Part shown: positions 54,371 through 61,012 of the stretch, in pieces
How the letters are laid out: each line of letters starts with the position of its first letter
How positions within the stretch are numbered: position 1 is the first letter of the stretch
Assembly (NCBI RefSeq): GCF_005519465.1
Contig: NZ_CP027858.1
Span: forward strand, 3,596,001-3,660,000
DNA length: 64,000 nucleotides
Reading direction: 5' to 3'
From: Streptomyces clavuligerus
GTDB lineage: Bacteria; Actinomycetota; Actinomycetes; Streptomycetales; Streptomycetaceae
Notes under the pieces: model-generated
The model's input: the letters and a program-made list of their open reading frames with translations, nothing else
Told to the model about the DNA's origin: nothing
The model's database searches: none
Translations under genes and position numbers: made by a program

Positions 54371-55066
54371 TCAGCTGAAGACGATCATCGAGCCCTGCCC
54401 CAGGCTGCGGGTCGCCGCCGTGTGCAGGCCCAGCCAGACATGGCGTTCCCGGGCGAAGGGGCCGCCCGCGTCCGGAGGAGCGGGCGCGGGTTCCTCCAGG
54501 GTGGTGGGGCGCGCCGGGGGCGCGGGGGGCGCCGGGGGGTTGGACGGGTCGATGCCCAGGGACGGGGCGACGAACTCCAGCTCCCGCAGCAGGCCCTGCG
54601 TGGAGCCGAGCGGACCGCCCCCGTCCAGCAGCGCGTCCGTCGCGAGCGGTGCCGCGAAATCGACCGGGACATAGGCGCCCGCGTGGTCGTAGTGCCAGAC
54701 GAGATGCGACTGCTGGGCCGTCGGCTCGAACATCTCCAGGAGCTGTTCGTAGTCGCCGCCGAGTTCGTCCACCGGCGTCACGGCGAGACCGCAGAGCCGG
54801 AGCAGATAGGCGCGGCGCAGAAAGTGCAGGGCGTCGTAGTCGAACCCGGCGACCGGGGCGACATCCCCGGACAGCCCCGGCATGTAGGAGAAGACCGGGA
54901 CCGTCGGCAGCCCCGCCTCCGTCAGGGCCTTGTCATAGGACGCCAGCTCTTCGGCGAAGGGGTTGTCGGGGCTGTGGCACAGCACGTCGACGAGGGGGAC
55001 CAGCCAGAGGTCACAGGCCAAGGGGGACTCGCTCTCCAACGGGGTCGGCACGGTCGGACGTCGCAC
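54371..55066 (-). CDS. hypothetical protein, 231 residues
   Basis: Not recognised. A globular part (1-165) has LWLVPLVDVLCHSPDNPFAE, LRRAYLLRLCGLAVTPVDEL and HLVWHYDHAGAYVPVDFAAP, then a Pro-rich linker (176-205) and a final VWLGLHTAATRSLGQGSMIV. No membrane helix or signal. It starts 60 bp after the glycosyltransferase stop on the same strand and may be cotranscribed with it. Confidence 0.7.
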   Translation of the reverse strand: MRRPTVPTPLESESPLACDLWLVPLVDVLCHSPDNPFAEELASYDKALTEAGLPTVPVFSYMPGLSGDVAPVAGFDYDALHFLRRAYLLRLCGLAVTPVDELGGDYEQLLEMFEPTAQQSHLVWHYDHAGAYVPVDFAAPLATDALLDGGGPLGSTQGLLRELEFVAPSLGIDPSNPPAPPAPPARPTTLEEPAPAPPDAGGPFARERHVWLGLHTAATRSLGQGSMIVFS

Positions 55067-55125
55067 CGCGGTGACACCGTCGCACAGGAAGCCCGGTCAC
55101 GGCAGCGGGGCGGCGCTCTTCCGTC

Positions 55126-57726
55126 TCACTCCCGTTCATTACCCGGCAGACGGCCGACATCCCACACCCAGACCCCGCCGGTGTGCACGCCCGGCCTGCC
55201 GAGCAGTTGTTCCAGGGCGGTGTACAGGGCGTGGTCGTTGTACTGCGGGGGCAGCACCACCACCCCCGCGCGCCACGCCGCGAGGTCGGCCCGGGCCTGG
55301 GCCCGCCACTGGGGGCCGAGTTCGGGCACTTGCCCGGTGTTGCGCACGTCGGACAGGAGGTTGGACGTGTGGCGGGGCGTCGCGCCGTAGATCCCGATGC
55401 GGTCGGGGCCCCAGGGGCCGTTGAAGTATCCGCCCGCCAGGGAGAAGCCGAGGCCGGTCGACGACTGCCAGTGGAGGGGGTCGGCGCCGCCGGGTCCCGG
55501 CAGCGGCACGGTGATCATGGACTCGCCCTCGGCGAGGTACGGGCGGTACATCCCCTCGGTGATGAAGGCGGGTACGGGCGCCCGCTCCCGTACCGGGTAC
55601 GGCGTCGGCAGTATGGGCAGCAGCGCGCCCGCGACGGCGAGCAGCCCCACCGCCCGCACCGCGTGCGCCCGTGCGGGCCGCGCACCCGGCACCGCCCGGG
55701 CCGCCCGGGGCGCGGTCAGCCGGTCGGTCGCCAGCGCGACGAGGATGCCGAACACGGGGGCGCAGATCATCGCCACCCGGGACTCGATGACGGACTCGAA
55801 GAGCGGCAGGTTCGCGAGCGCCCGCCACGGACCGGTGAGTTCCACGTCCGTGAACGGGATGCGGAACGTCACGCCCAGCGAGAGCAGCGCCGCCGCGAGC
55901 GCGGTGAACGCCAGCGCCTTGACCAGGGCCAGCCGCCGCAGCCGGACCACGATCACGGCGGTGAGCAGCAGCAGCGGCCAGCCGAAGAACGCGTTCTGCT
56001 CGGTGCGGTTCATCGCCAGCGGGTCGGCGGTCGCGTCGCTGCCCGCGAGGGAGCGCCCGGCGAACTCGACGAACGCGAGTGGGCTGTTGTGGGTGTTGTC
56101 GCCGTGCATGACGTGCGTATAGCTCTGCGGCCCGAAGAACTGCCAGCCCAGCGGGAAGCCGACGATCGGCAGACAGACCGCGAGCCCGATGAGGGTGCCC
56201 CGCAGCAGGGGGCGCCACACGGCGGCGGCGACATCGCGCCGGAGGACCGCGTACGCGAGCGCGAACAGCACCATCCCCATCGCGGCGAGCAGCAGCGCCT
56301 CCTCGCCGAGGAAGATCTGGTACGCGGTGAACAGGCCGAGGAGGACGCCGTCCCGGACGACCCGCCGCCCCTCGCAGAGCCGCAGCGCGCGGTCCACGAT
56401 CACCGGGAGCATGAAGAGCGCGAGGAAGTTGGGGTGCGCGTTGCCGTGGGAGATCATCGGCGGCGCGAAGGCGGCGAGCGCGGCGCCGGTGGCGGCGGCC
56501 CAGCGGTTGGCGACCAGGCGGCGGGCGATGAACCAGTACCAGGCGACGGCGGTGGCGGCGAGCCCGCCGGTGAGGACGAGGGCCCAGGTGACGGTGGGTC
56601 CGAGCAGCAGCGTCACCGGGGTGAGGGGCACGGAGAGCCCCAGCATCACCGTGTTGGCCATCAGGTTCACGCCCTCGGGATGGCCCTGGAGGGTGGTGAA
56701 GAGGGGGTTCCGCAGCTCGGTGATGTTCGCGGCGGTGACCCGGAAGAACCACTCCCACTGGTTCTGGTCCTGGCCCGCGTCCGCGAGATAGCCGCGGTCG
56801 AGGTCGGCCCAGAGCTGGTGGTAGAGCACGCCGGACGCGAGCAGGAAACCGAGGACGATCACGAGGTCCACCGGGCGGACCGACGACAGCGACGGACGTG
56901 ACGACGGCGACGACGGCGACGACAGCGACGACCGTGACGACACCGGCGCCGGGAACGCGCCCGGCGCGCGCAGCCGCAGCAGTTCCAGCAGCACCCGGCC
57001 GTAGTCCAGCGGGCGCACCTTGGAGCCGGGCCGGTGCGACCACCGCACGGGGACCTCGGCCACCGGCCAGCCCGCGCGCCGGAAGTGCCGCAGGATCTCC
57101 ACGTCGATGCCCCACCCGTTCAGCCGGGAGTCGGCGAACGCCGCCCGCGCCTTGTCGCCGTCGAAGAGTTTGAAGCCGCACTGCGTGTCGTGGATGCCGG
57201 GCACCGCGACCGTGCGTATCAGCCGGTTGCCCATCCGGCCGAGCCATTCGCGGACCCGCCACTGGTGGATCTCTATCAGCGACTCGGGGTGGGCGCGGGA
57301 GCCGATGGCGGCGTCCGTGTCCTCGGCGGACAGCAGTTCGTCGAGCCGGTCCAGCTCCTCGATCGGGGTGGCGAGATCGGCGTCGGTGACGAGGACCCGG
57401 CGGCCGTAGGAGGCGAGGACACCGCGCCGCAGCGCGTCGCCCTTGCCGTGGTTCGCGCCGTCGTGCGCGGCGACCACATGGATACGGGGCTCCTCGGCGG
57501 CGGCCTCCCGGGCGACCCGGGCGGTGCCGTCGGTGGAGCCGTCGTCCACCACGATCACCTCCCAGGTGCGGTGGGGGTCGGCCGACAGATGGGCGCTGAT
57601 CGCGTCGAGAGTGGGGCGGAGCCTGCCCTCCTCGTTGTACGCGGGGACGACGACGCTCAGGTCCACGTCGCCGCGGGACGCGGCCGGTACGGGCGCGGGG
57701 TCCGGGTGGTGCGGGGCCGTGGTCAT
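55126..57726 (-). CDS. GT2 / GT-C fusion glycosyltransferase
   Basis: 866 residues. Residues 20-250 are a dolichol-phosphate-mannose-synthase-like GT2: VVVPAYNEEGRLRPTL, IVVDDGSTDGT, VTDADLATP (the DxD) and GIHDTQCGFKLF. After a Ser/Arg linker, 300-700 has about ten membrane helices of GT-C type with an extracytoplasmic QNQWEWFFRVTA loop, and a large soluble C-terminus ends at DVGRLPGNERE. The fusion would make a polyprenyl-linked sugar and use it at once. The start ATG overlaps the GntR stop. Confidence 0.8.
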   Translation of the reverse strand: MTTAPHHPDPAPVPAASRGDVDLSVVVPAYNEEGRLRPTLDAISAHLSADPHRTWEVIVVDDGSTDGTARVAREAAAEEPRIHVVAAHDGANHGKGDALRRGVLASYGRRVLVTDADLATPIEELDRLDELLSAEDTDAAIGSRAHPESLIEIHQWRVREWLGRMGNRLIRTVAVPGIHDTQCGFKLFDGDKARAAFADSRLNGWGIDVEILRHFRRAGWPVAEVPVRWSHRPGSKVRPLDYGRVLLELLRLRAPGAFPAPVSSRSSLSSPSSPSSRPSLSSVRPVDLVIVLGFLLASGVLYHQLWADLDRGYLADAGQDQNQWEWFFRVTAANITELRNPLFTTLQGHPEGVNLMANTVMLGLSVPLTPVTLLLGPTVTWALVLTGGLAATAVAWYWFIARRLVANRWAAATGAALAAFAPPMISHGNAHPNFLALFMLPVIVDRALRLCEGRRVVRDGVLLGLFTAYQIFLGEEALLLAAMGMVLFALAYAVLRRDVAAAVWRPLLRGTLIGLAVCLPIVGFPLGWQFFGPQSYTHVMHGDNTHNSPLAFVEFAGRSLAGSDATADPLAMNRTEQNAFFGWPLLLLTAVIVVRLRRLALVKALAFTALAAALLSLGVTFRIPFTDVELTGPWRALANLPLFESVIESRVAMICAPVFGILVALATDRLTAPRAARAVPGARPARAHAVRAVGLLAVAGALLPILPTPYPVRERAPVPAFITEGMYRPYLAEGESMITVPLPGPGGADPLHWQSSTGLGFSLAGGYFNGPWGPDRIGIYGATPRHTSNLLSDVRNTGQVPELGPQWRAQARADLAAWRAGVVVLPPQYNDHALYTALEQLLGRPGVHTGGVWVWDVGRLPGNERE

Positions 57727-58493
57727 CACCGCTCCCGCCGTTCCCCGTGGTCCGGCCGTGGTGGCGGTGGACCGGCCGGGGCCTGGGCCCTGGGGGAGGT
57801 GTCCGGGTGTCCGAGGTGGTCCAGCCAGGCGAGGGCCCGGTCGTGGTGGGCCTCGATGACCGCGCGGGCCGCTGTCAGGTCGCCGAGGGTCATGGCGTCG
57901 ACCAGCTCCTCGTGTCCGCTCCACAGCCAGCGGCGACGCTCGGCGTCGGCCCGGAGGTGCGGCACGGCGAAGACCCACGCCTGCATCCGGAGCCTATGGA
58001 GAAAGTCAGATATATACGGATTGGAGAGGAGTGATCCGAGTTCATGCCAGAAACGCAGGTCGTAGCCGATATGGATGTCCAGATCGCCGCAGCGGGCCGC
58101 ACGGGCGGCCTCGTCGGCGCGGCGGCGCACGGCGACCATGGCGACCGCCTGTGTCCCGGTGTGGCCCCGGCGTTCGGCGTGCCGGATCACCCCGTCCAGG
58201 ACGAGGGAACGGGACTCCACCATCGCGCGGTAGTCGGCGGCGGTGAAGTGGCGCACCTTGAAGCCCCGGTGCTGGTCGCAGTCGAGCAGCCCCTGGGCGC
58301 TGAGGTCCACCAGGGCCTCCCGGACCGGGGTCGCGGAGACCCCGTACTGCTCGGCGATCTGTTTGACGGTGAACGCCTGGCCGGGTACGAGCCGTCCGGC
58401 CAGCACCTCGTCCCGCAGCGCGTCCGCGATCTGCTGCCGCAGGGTGCTGCGGGTGACAGCGGCAGTCGCGCCGTTCGGTCCGGGGCCGGGCAT
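57726..58493 (-). CDS. GntR-family regulator (FCD subfamily)
   Basis: 255 residues. The winged HTH is at about 15-80: LRQQIADALRDEVLAGRLVP, QIAEQYGVSATPVREALVDL, GLLDCDQHRGFKVRH. The all-helical FCD effector domain (about 90-220) has FWHELGSLLSNPYISDFL, whose His/Asp residues typically hold a metal. AAGGAGAG lies before ATG 58493. It shares a TGA/ATG overlap with the glycosyltransferase, so it may respond to a product of that gene. A divergent gene starts 72 bp upstream. Confidence 0.9.
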   Translation of the reverse strand: MPGPGPNGATAAVTRSTLRQQIADALRDEVLAGRLVPGQAFTVKQIAEQYGVSATPVREALVDLSAQGLLDCDQHRGFKVRHFTAADYRAMVESRSLVLDGVIRHAERRGHTGTQAVAMVAVRRRADEAARAARCGDLDIHIGYDLRFWHELGSLLSNPYISDFLHRLRMQAWVFAVPHLRADAERRRWLWSGHEELVDAMTLGDLTAARAVIEAHHDRALAWLDHLGHPDTSPRAQAPAGPPPPRPDHGERRER

Positions 58494-58565
58494 GGGTGGC
58501 TCTCCTTCGCCAAGGTGGTCCCGGACACGATAGGCCAGTCGGTATGTGGACCAAGTGAGGCGCAA

Positions 58566-59009
58566 ATGGCGGAAAGTGGTGCAGAAGGAGCGTTCCAGGC
58601 GGCCACGGGGGACGGGCCCGCGCGGGGCGGTCCGGCGCGCGAGGCGGAGGTACGGGCGGCCTTCGCCGGGCTGATACAGATCCGGCGGCTCACCGGCGCC
58701 GCGCCCGCGCCCTGGGAGCGCGGGCGCATGGTGTGGGCGGTCGCGCTCGCGCTGGAGGCGGCGGGCGTTCCGGCGTCGGCGGTGGACGCGGACGGCGAAC
58801 GGACGGAGACCGGCTACCGGGTCCGCGCCTCGGACCGGCCGGGCGCGGTGCGCGTGGAGTGGACCGGCCCGCCGGGCGAGGGGGCGCGGCTGTCGGCGGA
58901 CGAACGGCTGCGGGAGTGCGCCCGGGTGCTGGCGGAGGCGGGGTGGGAGGCGCTGCTCTACCGGGGCGCGGGCGGCCGGCGCTTCCTGGAGGTGGAGGCC
59001 GGGGGGTGA
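58566..59009 (+). CDS. hypothetical protein, 147 residues
   Basis: Not recognised. Helical AEVRAAFAGLIQIRRLTG, WALALALEAAGVP and a C-terminal VLAEAGWEALLYRGAGGRRF with repeated GA. No signal or membrane segment. It is divergent from the GntR regulator with a 72-bp shared promoter region. Confidence 0.65.
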   Translation: MAESGAEGAFQAATGDGPARGGPAREAEVRAAFAGLIQIRRLTGAAPAPWERGRMVWAVALALEAAGVPASAVDADGERTETGYRVRASDRPGAVRVEWTGPPGEGARLSADERLRECARVLAEAGWEALLYRGAGGRRFLEVEAGG

Positions 59010-59302
59010 GCCCCCCCGGCCCGGCGGGGCCCGCCGGGCCGGGCGGAAGCCGGGGCGCGGCGGGCGGGGTGGCGGCACCGGGGGCCTGGAGCCGTGGGTC
59101 GTGGCGGCCGGGTACGCCCGGTCGGCCCCGATGCGGTCGGGCCGGGCTGCCCGGGGCCTGGGAGCCAGATCGGTGACCGGGGGTGCGGGGCGGGGCCGGC
59201 CCCGGTGCCCCGCCGGGTGTGGCCGGGCCGGTGGCGGCAGCGAGCCCGGAACCCCGCCGGGTGGCACCCGCCCGCCCGGGGCCACCCCTCACGGGCGGGG
59301 GC
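59010..59302. terminator. GC-rich convergent gap with hairpin
   Basis: Hairpin at 59015-59043 (arms CCCGGCCCGGCGGG and complement). The rest (to 59302) is GC-rich sequence with no believable gene. Confidence 0.6.
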
Positions 59303-60808
59303 TCAGCGACCGGCCGGACGGTCCGTCCGGACGTACACCCCGATCCGTTCGCGGCTCACCAGCCGCTCCTCCACCAGCCGGAAGTGCCGGTCCAGAACCT
59401 CCCGCTTCACGGCGTCCGAGGCCCCCGCGCCCTGGGACTTCCCGGTCCGGTCCTGGAGCACCACCACCCGCCCGGGGTGGCTCAGCAGCCGCTCGCGGAC
59501 GACGGCGGGCGGGGCCTCCGTCCCGTACAGGGTGTCCGAGGCGCGCGGCGTGCGGTCCAGGGAGAGGTCGCGCAGCCCCCGGAAGGAGTCGCCGGGCGCC
59601 AGCGTCCACACCCGCCGCTGCGCGGTGAGGAAGAGCACCCCGTCCCCGGGCCGGGCCAGCCGCTCCACGGTCCCCGCGACCGCCGTCGCGTTGTCGGTGC
59701 GGCTCGCCGGGGAACGCAGCCCCGGCCCCTCGATCGCGAGATGCAGCAGCGCCGCCGCCGACACACCCGCCGCCACCAGCCTCGACCAGTACCGGTCCAG
59801 GACCGTGCCCAGCAGCAGCGCCAGCCCGATCGCGTGGAACAGGACATAGCGCTCGGAGTAGAGCGGGTGCACGAAGGACACCGCGAGCAGCAGCCCCCCG
59901 GGGAGGACGAGCAGCGGCAGCGCGAGCACCCGCGCCCGGGAACCGCCGGGGAGCACCGCGCAGACCAGCCCCACGAGCACCAGCACCGCGAACCGCGTCA
60001 GTTTTGATGTGCTCGGCTGTTCGATCCACGCCACCTGCCCCGACTGCGTCATCGAGAGCAGCGCGAGCGGCAGCAGACCGGCGACCACCGCCGTCGCGGC
60101 CCACAGCCACCCGCGCGGCGGCCGGAGCGCCCCCGGCGGACGGCCGAGCCACAGCGTCACCCCGTGCGCGAGCAGCGCCAGCACCGCGAACTCGTGCAGC
60201 AGACAGGCGCCCAGCAGCACCGCCGCGTACGCCCGCCACCGCCGCTCCAGGAGCAGCAGCGTCGCCCAGGCGACCAGCGCGCACACCAGCGCGTACGAAC
60301 GCCCCTCCTGCGCGTACCGCTGCACCACGGGCAGCAGCGCCAGCGCCAGACCGGAGAGGAGCCCCGCCCGCGGGCCCGCGAGCCGCAGCCCGATCCGCGC
60401 GACCAGGGCGGCGGTCGCCGCCGTCGCCAGCACGGACGGCAGCCGCAGCGGGACCAGCCCCTGGTCCCAGGCCGTGAACACCCCGTGCATCAGCAGGTAG
60501 TAGAGGCCGTGGACGGCGTCCGCCGCGCCGAGGGTCCGCCAGATCTCCGGCAGCTCCCGCCCGGCCATGTCCCAGGTGACCGCCTCGTCACCCCACAGCG
60601 TCCCCTCGCGCTCCAGTCCCCACATCCCCAGCAGCAGCGCCAGCGCGGCGGGCGGCAGCCAGACCTGCCAGGGCGCACGGGTACGGGCGGCACGGACGGG
60701 ACGGAGGGCACGGGGGGTGGAGCGCCGCCCCGGCGGCAGCCCGCGCCAGGAGCGCCGGAAACGCGGGGAGCGCGGCGGCGGGACGGGAGCGGTCGCGGTA
60801 TCGATCAT
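59303..60808 (-). CDS. membrane glycosyltransferase, GT39/ArnT-like
   Basis: 501 residues. A basic Pro/Arg leader (1-50) precedes 11-12 helices. Loop 1 is LWGDEAVTWDMAGRELPEIW, where Asp-Glu fit the catalytic acidic pair of GT-C mannosyltransferases. A soluble end (about 400-501) has GVLFLTAQRRVWTLAPGDSF. A sugar from a polyprenyl phosphate is probably transferred outside the membrane. ATG 60808 is chosen; upstream codons look non-coding. Confidence 0.8.
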   Translation of the reverse strand: MIDTATAPVPPPRSPRFRRSWRGLPPGRRSTPRALRPVRAARTRAPWQVWLPPAALALLLGMWGLEREGTLWGDEAVTWDMAGRELPEIWRTLGAADAVHGLYYLLMHGVFTAWDQGLVPLRLPSVLATAATAALVARIGLRLAGPRAGLLSGLALALLPVVQRYAQEGRSYALVCALVAWATLLLLERRWRAYAAVLLGACLLHEFAVLALLAHGVTLWLGRPPGALRPPRGWLWAATAVVAGLLPLALLSMTQSGQVAWIEQPSTSKLTRFAVLVLVGLVCAVLPGGSRARVLALPLLVLPGGLLLAVSFVHPLYSERYVLFHAIGLALLLGTVLDRYWSRLVAAGVSAAALLHLAIEGPGLRSPASRTDNATAVAGTVERLARPGDGVLFLTAQRRVWTLAPGDSFRGLRDLSLDRTPRASDTLYGTEAPPAVVRERLLSHPGRVVVLQDRTGKSQGAGASDAVKREVLDRHFRLVEERLVSRERIGVYVRTDRPAGR

Positions 60809-60870
60809 GCGTCGAGTCCATCGGCCACGGCATTGATAAGCAGGCCCCCCACGCCGCACCCATCAATTGA

Positions 60871-60880
60871 TTTACGCTCC
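60871..60880. promoter_or_regulatory. palindrome in divergent promoter
   Basis: ATCAATTGAT, a perfect palindrome in an AT-rich patch between the leftward glycosyltransferase and the rightward STAND gene. Candidate operator. Confidence 0.35.
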
Positions 60881-61012
60881 CGGGTGACCGTCGGTGGGGA
60901 CAGGTCGACGGTCCGGGGCCGTACGGGGCGGGCCGGAACGCACAGGGGCACGGGGACGACCGCCGCACGGCGGCGGGGCGGCCGGGACACGGCGAGGGGA
61001 CGGGGCACGGGG

